This document shows, one piece after another, positions 32,585 to 41,519 of a DNA stretch of 50,882 bases. The position numbers and the translations under genes are program-made. The first letter of the stretch is position 1, and each line of letters starts with the position of its first letter. Source of the DNA: Hyphomicrobiales bacterium. Its GTDB lineage: Bacteria > Pseudomonadota > Alphaproteobacteria > Rhizobiales > Aestuariivirgaceae. The stretch spans positions 1 to 50,882 of the forward strand of contig JANYLQ010000058.1 of the NCBI GenBank assembly GCA_025363755.1. Direction: 5' to 3'. The notes under the pieces are model-generated. The model saw only the letters and a list, made by a program, of their open reading frames with translations. It was not told where the DNA came from and ran no database searches.

Positions 32585-34012
32585 ATGTTAATTGGAATTG
32601 ATGTCGGAACCACCGCTGTAAAAGCAGCTTTGTTTGACCATCAAGGCCGGGCGCTGAAAACATTTAAAAGACTATATCCCACCAAGCGGCCTGCCCCCGG
32701 CCATGTTGAACAAGATGCATCAGATTGGCTGAAGCCCGTTCTCGAAGCGCTTTCCCAATTCGGCGAAGACCGCGTTGAGGCCATTGGTCTTTGTTCTCAA
32801 GTGAACACCCATGTGTTTGTTGATGCTCAAGGCAAGCCGATTTTGCCCGCATTTACCTGGCAGGATGGCCGTTGTGCAGAAGAAGCTGCCCAGCTCGATG
32901 CGCAGATCACGGAAGCAGAAAAACTAGCTTGGTGGGGAGCGCCGCTGCCGATTGATGCCAGCCATATTCTCGCGCGAATGGCCTATGTGGTTAAGCACTT
33001 TCCAGATGTTTGGCAAAAGACACGCTGGGTGATGGCACCAAAGGATTATTGCCTTCTGCATCTAACAGGCGAGGCTGTTACTGATCCGATGACCGCCTTT
33101 GGTATTGTGGACAGCAATCTCAAGCTTGTGCCGCGCCTGCTCAATCTGGTTCAAGGTGCAGCCGAACGCTTGCCTGCTTTAGTGTCGTTTACAAAAGTGG
33201 TCGGGCATATTCGCAATGGTCTGCCTTGTGCGGGCGTGCCTGTGGTGACAGGTGCTATGGATGCGTGGTCGGGCTTGCTGGGTGCGGGTGTCAGCGAAGA
33301 AGGTCAAGGTCTCTATCTCAGTGGTACGAGCGAAATCCTCGGCATCGTGTCCTCGCGCAAAGCAGCAGTGCCGGGCGTTATCGCTTTTCCAAAATGCGAA
33401 GGCATTGTGCTGCATGCGGGCCCCACTCAATCGGGCGGAGCTTCGCTAGAGTGGGTAGCAAAATTACTGGGCCGCAGCGCCGCTGAGATTTCGGAACTGG
33501 CAGCCAGTGCTGACACATCAGAGCCGCTTCCCATATTCCTCCCCCATCTTGAGGGCGAGCGTGCGCCGCTCTGGGATATCAACGCGCGCGCGTCATTGTC
33601 AGGGCTTTCATCAAGCATGGGCCCGGCAGAGGTGGCGCGTGCGGTGCTAGAAGGTGTGAGCTATTCGGCCCGGCTGGTGATGGACAGTTTGGAAATCTCG
33701 GCCTGCCTGCGCCCCAGCGAGATCAACCATTCCGGCGGCGGTGCGGCGTCTGACATCTGGTGCCAAATTCGCGCTGATGTTTTGGGCCGCCCGATCAAGC
33801 GCATGAAAATGCTTGATGCGGGTGTTCTGGGAGCAGCCCTGATGGCGGGCACAGGCGTCGGCATATTTCACTCTTTAAATGCCGCCGCAAAAACTTTCGT
33901 CGCCGTGGATAGGGTGTTTGAACCGGACTTAACCGAAAGCGACCGCCATAAAAATAGTTTTGAAAAATACAAAATGCTTTATCAGCGATTGGTGCCATGG
34001 CATGCGCACTGA
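32585..34012 (+). CDS. FGGY-family carbohydrate kinase, xylulokinase-like
   Basis: A 475-residue two-domain sugar kinase. The N-terminal phosphate motif is MLIGIDVGTTAVKAALFDHQ, then GHVEQDASDWL (about 39). The substrate region GLCSQVNTHVFVDAQGKPI and AFTWQDGRC at about 96-104 is xylulokinase-like. The second ATP motif GTSEILGIVS lies near 250, and SGGGAASDIWCQIRADVLGRP near 380 is the family's C-terminal signature. It should phosphorylate xylulose or another ketose in the cytoplasm. Lying divergent to the Rbs-type binding protein, it very likely handles the sugar imported by that system or formed by the upstream dehydrogenase. Confidence 0.92.
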   Translation: MLIGIDVGTTAVKAALFDHQGRALKTFKRLYPTKRPAPGHVEQDASDWLKPVLEALSQFGEDRVEAIGLCSQVNTHVFVDAQGKPILPAFTWQDGRCAEEAAQLDAQITEAEKLAWWGAPLPIDASHILARMAYVVKHFPDVWQKTRWVMAPKDYCLLHLTGEAVTDPMTAFGIVDSNLKLVPRLLNLVQGAAERLPALVSFTKVVGHIRNGLPCAGVPVVTGAMDAWSGLLGAGVSEEGQGLYLSGTSEILGIVSSRKAAVPGVIAFPKCEGIVLHAGPTQSGGASLEWVAKLLGRSAAEISELAASADTSEPLPIFLPHLEGERAPLWDINARASLSGLSSSMGPAEVARAVLEGVSYSARLVMDSLEISACLRPSEINHSGGGAASDIWCQIRADVLGRPIKRMKMLDAGVLGAALMAGTGVGIFHSLNAAAKTFVAVDRVFEPDLTESDRHKNSFEKYKMLYQRLVPWHAH

Positions 34013-34112
34013 AGTTTTAGTTGCATTCCAGATAGCTCAGAAAGCGCAAAGATATACCATGAGCAAGCGTCCGATGTTGCAACGACGATCATGGGGTTCT
34101 GATGCAGCTGCT

Positions 34113-35084
34113 TCAATTAGGCTTGTAGACCCGCTTTGCTTCAGGATCATCCATATCAAAAGGTAATTCGGCCAAATCTTTCCACAATGCATCGGGGATA
34201 GTGAAATTCGCCCAATCAATGGTCTGCTGCACGCGGTCCGGTGTTGAGACGCCGCAGATCGTCGATGCAATCAGTGGTGAGCGCATGGAAAATTGCAAGG
34301 CTGCGGCCCCGACAGGAACACCATGTTGCGAACACAGTGCTTCAATCGCCTTGACGCGCGAGACAACCGTATCATCAGCAGGCTGATAAGCGAATAAAGG
34401 TTGCACGGCGGCCCCCTTGGCCAGAATGCCGCTGGCATAAGGCGCTGCGTTGATTACGGCGATCCCACGCGCCTTGGCAAATTCAACCATCTCAGCGCCA
34501 TTGCGGTTGAGCAACGTGAAGCGGTTGTGGCTGATGATGGCATCAAATGGATAATCGCGCAAAAGCTGCATCATCACATCAACGCGCCCCGCCGCAAGAC
34601 CAACGGCTTGGGCAAGCCCCTGCTCCTTCATGCGGAACAAAACATCCAGCGCCCCGCCCTTCTTGGTCACATCGCCCAGGCTTGAAGCATATTCCGGATC
34701 ATGAAGATGCAGCAGCGGAATGCTATCCACACCCAGCGCCTTCAAGCTTTCATCCAGCGAGGCCTTGGCCCGGTCACCATCGAAAAGATTAGTCTCCATG
34801 TTGCGGTCAAGCTTCGAGGAAATGATGAACCCCTTCGGCAACCCGCCGCGCTCAGCGATTGCTGCACCAATGCGTGCCTCGCTGCGCCCCGCCCCATAAT
34901 TGCGCGATGTATCAATAAACCCAATCTCGTTATCAAAAATAGCATTCAGCGTAGCCCGCGCGCGGGCTTCATCTACGCCATAACCATAGGTATCCGGCAT
35001 ATCGCCCAAGGCGGTCGTGCCAAAACAAATGGACGGAATGGCAAGCGTGGTTTTGGCGACTGTGATGCGGGCGTTCTGGGGCAT
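34113..35084 (-). CDS. Aldo/keto reductase, L-fucose/D-threo-aldose dehydrogenase-like
   Basis: A 323-residue TIM-barrel AKR. It opens with the usual SICFGTTALGDMPDTYGYGV. The catalytic residues appear as Asp and Tyr in FIDTSRNYGAGRSEARIG (about 56-73), Lys in GFIISSKLDRN at about 84-94 and His in IPLLHLHDPEY near 120. The NADP-type C-terminal segment is in AALQFSMRSPLIASTICGVS. The subgroup with these features oxidises aldoses to lactones, or pyridoxal. It fits with the neighbouring sugar kinase and Rbs-type genes but is convergent with the kinase, so it is separately transcribed. Confidence 0.88.
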   Translation of the reverse strand: MPQNARITVAKTTLAIPSICFGTTALGDMPDTYGYGVDEARARATLNAIFDNEIGFIDTSRNYGAGRSEARIGAAIAERGGLPKGFIISSKLDRNMETNLFDGDRAKASLDESLKALGVDSIPLLHLHDPEYASSLGDVTKKGGALDVLFRMKEQGLAQAVGLAAGRVDVMMQLLRDYPFDAIISHNRFTLLNRNGAEMVEFAKARGIAVINAAPYASGILAKGAAVQPLFAYQPADDTVVSRVKAIEALCSQHGVPVGAAALQFSMRSPLIASTICGVSTPDRVQQTIDWANFTIPDALWKDLAELPFDMDDPEAKRVYKPN

Positions 35085-35289
35085 GGGGTTCTTCCTTTTG
35101 ATGGTGGTGTGTTAGCGCATAATGTGAGCATCGTCATCTGTGATGGATTGCTCGGGTGGAGGGACAGATTGAGTGGAAACTGTTTGTGCGGAAGCAGAGG
35201 AGGCTGGAAGTGGAGTTTACTGGTGAGTTTGAATCGGAGCGGGCATCACGCGAAATTACAATAGAATGCACTGGCACCTTAACTCCATT

Positions 35290-35574
35290 TCATTTTTTAT
35301 TTTTGATGAGTTCTAGATATTTTTGGCGGGCTATATACATTAGGTAAAGGTCAACGCTGTGTTTGGTTGCACGCAGTCGCTCCCATGTTTCAATTTCCGG
35401 GTCTCCCTCTCGTCGAACTAGTACGCTGAACATTTCTTCGCGATGCTTTTGCTCTGGCAAAAATGGAGAAAAGGCATCATGAAAAATCGAAGCTAACTTC
35501 TCTTCAGACCCGTCCCAACCGGCGAAAAGATGTAAAGCACCGCCTAGACTTGTGCGAAACGACTCACGGGCCAT
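35290..35574 (-). CDS. Small ORF, probably the displaced C-terminus of the AbiV-like protein
   Basis: A 94-residue frame if read from the ATG at 35574; an alternative start at 35610 overlaps the AbiV gene by 32 bp. It is acidic then basic, with FAGWDGSEEKLASIFHDAFS and a lysine-rich end. No family recognised. There is no plausible ribosome binding site ahead of 35574. Removing one base from the T8 tract at 35586-35593 joins the AbiV frame to this one as ...KSDEFFSFDEMARESF..., giving one protein of about 500 residues. I therefore think it is the tail of that protein, either by real frameshift or by a sequencing indel, rather than an independent gene. Confidence 0.5.
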   Translation of the reverse strand: MARESFRTSLGGALHLFAGWDGSEEKLASIFHDAFSPFLPEQKHREEMFSVLVRREGDPEIETWERLRATKHSVDLYLMYIARQKYLELIKNKK

Positions 35575-35578
35575 TTCG

Positions 35579-36793
35579 TCAAACGAAAAAAAACTCGTCA
35601 GATTTAGCAAGGAGAGCGAGGCCGTCCAAATACGGTTGAAAGATTGGCATCACGACATCCCATTTCATGGGTGCAAATGCTAGAAAGCACTCGAGGGCAC
35701 GTGTAACATTTGTTTCTGTCAGCGCAACTGCTCGTCCATCACCCCAGAATGATTTAGGTCTATCAAAGCCAACTAACATATCGGGATGTTCAAAGTCTTC
35801 TATCAACTTAAACAGCCTTTGTTCATAACCAGGTCGCTGGAACCAAAAATAACCGATGCTTCCCAAGTTGAGGCACGCAACAAAGAGTTTTGCTAAGTTG
35901 GATGCTTTATCGTGGAGCGCTTTTATGCTCGTGTTGTCATGAAGAGTAATCCGGAGATCAAAGCTATCTTTTTTACCCGTCCAGACCAGTTCAGCCACCT
36001 TTCCCAACTTTTCGTTCCAGAAGCTCAATATTTTTGCTCGGATCGCGTGAGACGGGGTGTAGATAGTGGTCTTGGCTCGCCACCTAGGTTTATGAGTACT
36101 GTCGTGAGCGGCCTCTCGTGCAAGTTCCTCCTGAAGAATTTCTGCACCTTTCCGTTCAGCCTTTTCGATTTCATCGCGTGCCCACGCCACCGATGCACGC
36201 GCATCGTCGCCTAGTTCATTATGCTTGTCTATTGACATCTCGCTTAGAAGATATTTCTTAGCAGTCCCATCACTCGCCATAGTGTCAAGAAACCATATCA
36301 AGAGCTCGTCGGGTGTCTCATCAGGCGCTTCGCGTGCCTCCTCCAATTTCAGTCGGGATCGTGCCAGTTTCAGTAACGAGGCTGCCCGTTCCGCACTAAC
36401 TATTTCCTTTGGTGGCAGATCAGTGAAATCGCTATTCGGATCAACATAGAGCGATGAAAGCCTTAGTTCGTGTGCGTTTTTGGCCATCACTCCGGCTGCT
36501 TCAAAGTTTTTAGGATCAATTCGTCCCATGGGAGTCCACAGCGCCCACTGCAGTTTCCTCGTGTGACTTTCAAGTCTCTTTTCCACCCACGAGTTATCTG
36601 CGTTAGCAACTGAATTAGAAAATACCATGCTTCCTTTGCCAATTTCCTCCATCGCAAGTAGGCCGAGATGATAAACAACATGCGGATACTTCTCGGTAAT
36701 TGAAAGCTTTTCGGCTGCCTCTAAGAAATCATGTGCTTGGGCAAGACACAATCTGTAAATGTCTATGGCTGATCGAGTTTCAGTAGCAGTCAT
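35579..36793 (-). CDS. AbiV-family (HEPN) abortive-infection-like protein, probably C-terminally frameshifted
   Basis: A 404-residue protein. The N-terminal region (about 10-100) has the AbiV/HEPN pattern: AQAHDFLEAAEKLSITEKYP, then HVVYHLGLLAMEEIGKGSMV (about 38-57), with an ESHTRKLQ helix at about 75. AbiV proteins are abortive-infection or toxin-like HEPN domains that act inside the cell after phage infection. The middle and C-terminal parts match nothing I recognise and make it about twice the length of a bare AbiV. The frame ends KSDEFFFV at a T8 run, and the next frame continues in register. Neighbours are unrelated metabolic genes, so it is an isolated accessory gene. Confidence 0.7.
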   Translation of the reverse strand: MTATETRSAIDIYRLCLAQAHDFLEAAEKLSITEKYPHVVYHLGLLAMEEIGKGSMVFSNSVANADNSWVEKRLESHTRKLQWALWTPMGRIDPKNFEAAGVMAKNAHELRLSSLYVDPNSDFTDLPPKEIVSAERAASLLKLARSRLKLEEAREAPDETPDELLIWFLDTMASDGTAKKYLLSEMSIDKHNELGDDARASVAWARDEIEKAERKGAEILQEELAREAAHDSTHKPRWRAKTTIYTPSHAIRAKILSFWNEKLGKVAELVWTGKKDSFDLRITLHDNTSIKALHDKASNLAKLFVACLNLGSIGYFWFQRPGYEQRLFKLIEDFEHPDMLVGFDRPKSFWGDGRAVALTETNVTRALECFLAFAPMKWDVVMPIFQPYLDGLALLAKSDEFFFV

Positions 36794-36927
36794 CGTGGTG
36801 AACCAAAAACCTTTAAAATAGTCAGTTACTTTGCATTTCGATAGTAGATTTGCAAGAAATGTGGCCGTTACCCTTTGTTTTCAAAATTATCAAACTTAGT
36901 CAAAAATAAAGAGAGCACTTTTCCCGC

Positions 36928-37179
36928 TCAAACATACGTCCGCCAATCATGCTGTTCCTTGAACCCTAATACTTCCCAAATCTTCCGCGCCAACGCCAAA
37001 CTCAAAGCCCTCCCCCTTCCGCCCAGCTGTGCCGAAGGTTTAACAGAATCGCGAGCATACCAGTTCTCCTCGCTGTGCTTTCCAACGTCCATGGCCTCCG
37101 GGCAAAGCTCTAGCATCGTTGATGCCTCGCTATTGCCTGCGTGCTCAAATGGGTATTGGTGGTTGGCGCTTGGCGTCAT
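36928..37179 (-). pseudogene. Creatininase-family amidohydrolase, C-terminal remnant
   Basis: An 83-codon frame that ends like a creatininase/FAPy-deformylase-type protein. FEHAGNSEASTMLELCPEAM corresponds to the conserved HAGxxETSxMLxLxPE block, including the metal-site Glu region, followed by VKPSAQLGGRGRALSLALAR near the end. About two thirds of the usual 240-260 residues are absent, and in this copy the usual ET is EA. It is bounded by the AraC promoter region upstream and the AbiV gene downstream. Of interest because the window also holds a possible N-methylhydantoin route of creatinine breakdown. Confidence 0.5.
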
Positions 37180-37281
37180 CAGCGGGTGGGCTTTGATCCG
37201 GCTGCGGATGACGTGACGGCTTGCACTCTAAAAATTCTCGTCCTAGGCTTTGCCAAAATCGAGGGCCTGCAGGTGTCGAAC

Positions 37282-38238
37282 ATGTCGCAAACCATCTCCA
37301 CCGCCAACATTGCGCCACGCGAGCGCAGCGGGTTTTGGCATGAGACGATTGCGTCCACTTACTTCCCGCTCGATTTGCAATTCCGCGATGCCGCCCGTTT
37401 TCAGGGCGCGCTTTCGAATTGGGATTTGGGCGGGGTTTCGCTGTCGCGGCTCACCTCGGAGGCGTTGCAATATAAGCGGCTGGCGCATCATTTTCGCGGC
37501 GAGCGCGAGGAGCATTTTCTGGTAACGGTTCCGGCGCGGTCGGAAATATTTTTTGCGCAATCGGGAAAGGATGTGCGCTGTCATCCCGGCGGATTTATTT
37601 TGGAGCGCAGCCATGAGCCTTATGAATTCTCCCATGATGATGCGGCTGATCTTTGGGTGTTGAAGGTTGAGGCCAAGGCTTTGGGCCTTAGGCTGCGTGC
37701 GCCTGATCGCTTCTGCTCCATGCAGTTCAACGCCGCTGATGGAGCGGGCGGATTGTTTGCCGATATGCTGCATCTGATCCCGCAGCGCTTTGACGGCATG
37801 TCTGGCGAGGGGCGCGAAACCGTGGGCAAGCAGCTCATCGATCTTTTGGTGCTGGCGCTGAAAAATGATGAGCGCACGCTGACCACCGGAAGCTCCACCG
37901 TGCGCGAGGCGCATTTGACGCGCATTGAAAGTTTCGTGCGGCGCAATTTGTACGATGCCGAGTTGGATCCAGAAAGCATTGCACGCGCTTGCGGAATTTC
38001 TACGCGCTATTTGCACCAGCTGTTTCGCGACACCAACCAAACGCTTGGCAGCTGGATGCGCGATCAACGTCTCGCGGCCGCGCGCGAAACTTTGGCCGAC
38101 CGCGCCAACAAGCAAAGCCTGGCCGAAATCGCTTACGCCCATGGCTTTGGCGACCAGGCGCAGTTTTCGCGTAGTTTCAAAGCGCAGTTCGGCCTGGCGC
38201 CGAAAGAATATCGCCATCAAGCCAAACCAAAAATGTAA
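37282..38238 (+). CDS. AraC-family transcriptional regulator
   Basis: Regulator of 318 residues from the ATG at 37282, preceded by GCAGGTG; the longer frame from 37141 overlaps the creatininase remnant. The N-terminal AraC_binding_2/cupin-like domain (about 1-190) contains YFPLDLQFRDAARFQGAL and FILERSHEPYEFSHDDAADL. The C-terminal AraC double helix-turn-helix (about 210-310) has IARACGISTRYLHQLFRDTN and IAYAHGFGDQAQFSRSFKAQ followed by FGLAPKEYR. This is the FeaR/NimR-like architecture. It is GC-richer than its neighbours. It converges on the PxpC gene and has no operon partner, so its target is not evident. Confidence 0.92.
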   Translation: MSQTISTANIAPRERSGFWHETIASTYFPLDLQFRDAARFQGALSNWDLGGVSLSRLTSEALQYKRLAHHFRGEREEHFLVTVPARSEIFFAQSGKDVRCHPGGFILERSHEPYEFSHDDAADLWVLKVEAKALGLRLRAPDRFCSMQFNAADGAGGLFADMLHLIPQRFDGMSGEGRETVGKQLIDLLVLALKNDERTLTTGSSTVREAHLTRIESFVRRNLYDAELDPESIARACGISTRYLHQLFRDTNQTLGSWMRDQRLAAARETLADRANKQSLAEIAYAHGFGDQAQFSRSFKAQFGLAPKEYRHQAKPKM

Positions 38239-38305
38239 AATCCATCCACTCATGATCAAGATATAACACCTAATCACGGCTGAATTATGGCTAATTTTCC
38301 TATTT

Positions 38306-39274
38306 TTAGATAATATTTCTTATTTTTTCGATAATCTTGGCGCGGTCTCTACGGGCTTTCAGGGCTTGCGCCATGGTCACCGCCATAAAGCGCGTTGGCG
38401 TGTGCGGCTGCAATTGGCCAATCAAATCCATATCGGCTGAGATCACTGCACCCACCATGAAGTATCCTCCGCCCGAGACTGCATCCCTGTGCAGCACAAT
38501 AGGTTCAGTGCCGCTGGGAATCTGAATCGAGCCATAGGGATAACAGGCATCGACGATGTTTGATGGATCAGAGCCTGCACCAAAGGGTGGCACACGATCG
38601 ACAAACTCAATCTTGCGCCCGCCTTTGAAGCGATAGCCAATTCGGTCTGCTTCCGGTGCCACTTTCCAAGTATCTTCGAGGAAATGCTTGCCCGCATCTG
38701 CTGTTATGCGGTGCCAATAAAGTCCCGGTAACATGCGCAGTTCGGCAGGCGATCCCGGCCCACGACGGAGTTTTTCAGGAATAGTTCGGCCTTCTTTAGC
38801 ACCCCTGCCCTTGCCAAATTTCAGCGTATCACCTTCCGCCAGCTTGCGGCCCTCATGGCCACCGAGTGCGCCGAGCGTGTAAGTGGAGCGCGAACCCAAA
38901 ACCACCGGCACGTCAATGCCGCCAGAGATAGCGATGTAAGCGCGCGCACCCTTTTTCAAAAAATCAAAAGACAGCACATCGCCCTTCTTCACTTTGAACG
39001 AGGTCCAAGTGGCGCGAAACTCGCCATTCACTTTCGGCGGCAACTCGCCACCGGTCACTGCGACTGTGGCGTCGTCGCTGAATTTGAGTTCCGGCCCCAT
39101 AAACACGGCTTCGAGAACCGCAAGGCCTTCCTTATTGCCCACCAACATATTGGCGCATCGCAATGCGAAACGGTCCATAGCGCCGGAAATTGGAATACCA
39201 ATGTGATAATATCCAGGCCTGCCCAAATCCTGCACCGTGGTTGAAAGCCCGGGCTTTAAAACTTTAACGGCCAT
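38306..39274 (-). CDS. pxpC: 5-oxoprolinase subunit C / biotin-dependent carboxyltransferase (KipA type)
   Basis: A 322-residue AHS2-domain protein. It begins VKVLKPGLSTTVQDLGRPGY and has GIPISGAMDRFALRCANMLVG (about 27-47), AVFMGPELKF, then AYIAISGGIDVPVVLGSRSTY near 110, all standard for PxpC/KipA and the urea-amidolyase carboxyltransferase tail. With PxpA and PxpB it opens 5-oxoproline to glutamate using ATP. It overlaps pxpB by 11 bp and is last in the operon; 67 bp separate it from the convergent AraC gene. The accC and BCCP genes in the same operon hint that a biotin-carboxyl step may be involved here. Confidence 0.92.
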   Translation of the reverse strand: MAVKVLKPGLSTTVQDLGRPGYYHIGIPISGAMDRFALRCANMLVGNKEGLAVLEAVFMGPELKFSDDATVAVTGGELPPKVNGEFRATWTSFKVKKGDVLSFDFLKKGARAYIAISGGIDVPVVLGSRSTYTLGALGGHEGRKLAEGDTLKFGKGRGAKEGRTIPEKLRRGPGSPAELRMLPGLYWHRITADAGKHFLEDTWKVAPEADRIGYRFKGGRKIEFVDRVPPFGAGSDPSNIVDACYPYGSIQIPSGTEPIVLHRDAVSGGGYFMVGAVISADMDLIGQLQPHTPTRFMAVTMAQALKARRDRAKIIEKIRNII

Positions 39275-40139
39275 TGAGCGCCCCCATCAGTTTTGCGTTA
39301 TAACCATCCATATCTTTTTTGAAGTCTTCAAGCGAGAAGGTCACATCCTTCATGCGAGGGCTGAATTTGCCTTTCTCAACGGCTATCACCGTCGCATCAT
39401 ATTCAACCCGATCAATGGGTTTCCACTTCACAATATCGCCAGGCCTAAACAGGCACATAAAATCTTTGAGATATTTGATTTTCTGATTGGGATCATAAAT
39501 CGGCATTGGTGTGATACCGAACATCTGATAACCACCCGCACCCCGCACCGAATAGATGCAACCAAAGCAACCGCCATGGCCCACGGTGAGTTTCGGCGTA
39601 TCGGTTCTGGGCCGCAAATATTTTGGCGATTGAATCTGGCGCTGGCGCTCAACCATCTGATAAAGGAACGGCAGGCCTGCTACAAAGCCCACCATCGAGA
39701 CAAACCATGGTGCACCCGAATGGGCCTTGATAAATCCATCCAGACCATCAAGGTTGTTGATGCGCGCAGTATATTCCACATCGGTGGAGGTTGGGTCTTG
39801 ATGGCGATCCCGGAACTTCGTCAAGGTCTCATTGGTCCAGGGATCATTATACAAAACTGGAATTTCGATGATGCGGGTTTTGAGTTTTGATTTGCTCTTG
39901 CCTGCCGATTTCTCAATCGCCTTCAGTTCCTTCATCAGATCACTAGGTTTGATCACATCAGGATTAAACTTGATCTGGAATGAAGCATTGGCCGGACAAA
40001 TTTCGGTGACACCTTTAATCTTGGCCTTTTTCACCGCCGTGGTGATGGAAAGACTTTTGAAAAAAGCATCGAGTGACATTTCTTCATCGCATTCGACAAA
40101 GATATGTTCATCGCCACCATAAGAATAACGGATTTTCAT
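39264..40139 (-). CDS. pxpB: 5-oxoprolinase subunit B (KipI type)
   Basis: A 291-residue AHS1-domain protein, the second half of the PxpB/PxpC unit. Features are IRYSYGGDEHIFVECDEE at the start, RIIEIPVLYND at about 88, SGAPWFVSMVGFVAGLPFLY (about 140-159) and GGCFGCIYSVRGAGGYQMFG (about 194). MPIYDPNQKIKYLKDF and FRPGDIVKWKPIDRVEYD close the domain. The N-terminal 90 residues are somewhat longer than in B. subtilis KipI. It follows accC with a 4-bp overlap, so the four genes are translationally linked. Confidence 0.9.
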   Translation of the reverse strand: MKIRYSYGGDEHIFVECDEEMSLDAFFKSLSITTAVKKAKIKGVTEICPANASFQIKFNPDVIKPSDLMKELKAIEKSAGKSKSKLKTRIIEIPVLYNDPWTNETLTKFRDRHQDPTSTDVEYTARINNLDGLDGFIKAHSGAPWFVSMVGFVAGLPFLYQMVERQRQIQSPKYLRPRTDTPKLTVGHGGCFGCIYSVRGAGGYQMFGITPMPIYDPNQKIKYLKDFMCLFRPGDIVKWKPIDRVEYDATVIAVEKGKFSPRMKDVTFSLEDFKKDMDGYNAKLMGALNGR

Positions 40140-41515
40140 GTTGCATCCACCTCCTTCAATCTTATTGCATTCGCTTCAAGCCAGCCTTCCAGCCAGCGCG
40201 TGTGGAAATTCGCTTTGCGCACATCAGAGTCTGTCGCCAGCACTTGATGCAAAGTCTTTGTCGTTTTTAATCCGCCCACGTTGAGTTCACTGAGCGCACG
40301 TTGCAAACGGTTGATCGCCTGCTCACGTGTTTCATCCCACACGATGAGTTTTCCCAAAAGTGAATCATAAAATGGCGGAACCTGATAACCATCATAAAGC
40401 AACGTATCAAAGCGCGTGCCCATCCCGCCCGGAATCCGCAAGTTCGAAATCGTACCGGGCCCCGGCATGAAATCTTTCGCCGGGTCTTCTGCATTAATGC
40501 GCACTTCAATGGCATGGCCTGATTTCTTGATGTCGCTTTGTTTGAAGCGCAGCGGCTCGCCACCCGCGATGCGGATCATCTCGCGCACCAAATCAATTCC
40601 GGTGATCATTTCAGTAACGGGGTGTTCAACTTGAATACGCGTGTTCATTTCGATGAAGTAGAATTCTTTAGAAGTATCATCATAAAGATATTCAATCGTG
40701 CCAGCACCAGAATAATTCACTGCTTCGGTGAGTGCCACAGCTGAAGCACAAAGTTTGGCACGAATATCGTCCGGCAGAACAGGTGAAGGCGCTTCTTCCC
40801 ACACTTTCTGGCGGCGGCGTTGCAATGAACATTCTCGTTCAAAGCAATGCACCGCGTGTTTGCCGTCACCCAAAACCTGCACTTCAATATGGCGGGCATT
40901 GTTGATCACGCGCTCGATGTATAACCCGCCATCACCGAATGCCGCTTGAGCTTCGGCACTGGCTTGCGGCACCAAGCGTTCAAATTCTTCCATGCTAGCT
41001 GCAATGCGAATGCCGCGTCCGCCCCCACCTGCGGCAGCTTTGATCATCACCGGAAAACCAATGCGCCCGGCAATCATGCGCGCTTCAACTTGGTCATCAA
41101 TGCGTCCGCCTGAGCCTGGTACAACCGGAACACCAGCTTTTTCAGCGGCCACACGTGCGGCCACTTTATCGCCCATGGTGCGAATGGCATGGCCATTGGG
41201 ACCAACGAAGATCAGGCCAGCTGCCACCACTGCATCCGCAAAGTTCGCATTCTCCGCTAGAAAGCCGTAGCCCGGATGAATAGCATCAGCGCCAGTGGAT
41301 TTCGCCGCGTTCAAAATGGCTTCGATGTTCAAATAAGATTTCGCCGCATGGGGAGGGCCGATGTTCACGGCCTCATCGGCCATTTTCACTGCTAGCGATT
41401 CTTGATCAGCCAAGCTGTGGACTTGCACAGTTTTAACCCCAAGCTCTTTGGCGGCGCGGATGATGCGTACAGCAATTTCGCCACGATTGGCAATCAGGAG
41501 TTTGCGGATTGGCAT
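40136..41515 (-). CDS. accC: Biotin carboxylase (AccC type)
   Basis: A 459-residue ATP-grasp biotin carboxylase. The N-terminal RKLLIANRGEIAVRIIRAAK is followed by HPGYGFLAENANFA at about 80. The glycine-rich ATP loop is in IKAAAGGGGRGIRIA (about 158-172). ECSLQRRRQKVWEEAPSP (about 230) and FIEMNTRIQVEHPVTEMITG (about 287-306) carry the metal and bicarbonate-site residues, and INAEDPAKDFMPGPGTI ends the core. It should charge the biotin on the small BCCP encoded upstream. No accB/accD-like carboxyltransferase is nearby; the PxpC-type domain is the only candidate acceptor. It is probably a second, catabolic AccC rather than the fatty-acid one. Confidence 0.93.
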   Translation of the reverse strand: MPIRKLLIANRGEIAVRIIRAAKELGVKTVQVHSLADQESLAVKMADEAVNIGPPHAAKSYLNIEAILNAAKSTGADAIHPGYGFLAENANFADAVVAAGLIFVGPNGHAIRTMGDKVAARVAAEKAGVPVVPGSGGRIDDQVEARMIAGRIGFPVMIKAAAGGGGRGIRIAASMEEFERLVPQASAEAQAAFGDGGLYIERVINNARHIEVQVLGDGKHAVHCFERECSLQRRRQKVWEEAPSPVLPDDIRAKLCASAVALTEAVNYSGAGTIEYLYDDTSKEFYFIEMNTRIQVEHPVTEMITGIDLVREMIRIAGGEPLRFKQSDIKKSGHAIEVRINAEDPAKDFMPGPGTISNLRIPGGMGTRFDTLLYDGYQVPPFYDSLLGKLIVWDETREQAINRLQRALSELNVGGLKTTKTLHQVLATDSDVRKANFHTRWLEGWLEANAIRLKEVDAT

Positions 41516-41519
41516 AGCG

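Noticed and set aside
37243-38277. A long (344-codon) open frame on the minus strand opposite the AraC gene
   Set aside because: It is a shadow of the plus-strand AraC-family gene, with arginine/histidine-rich low-similarity sequence and no family motif.
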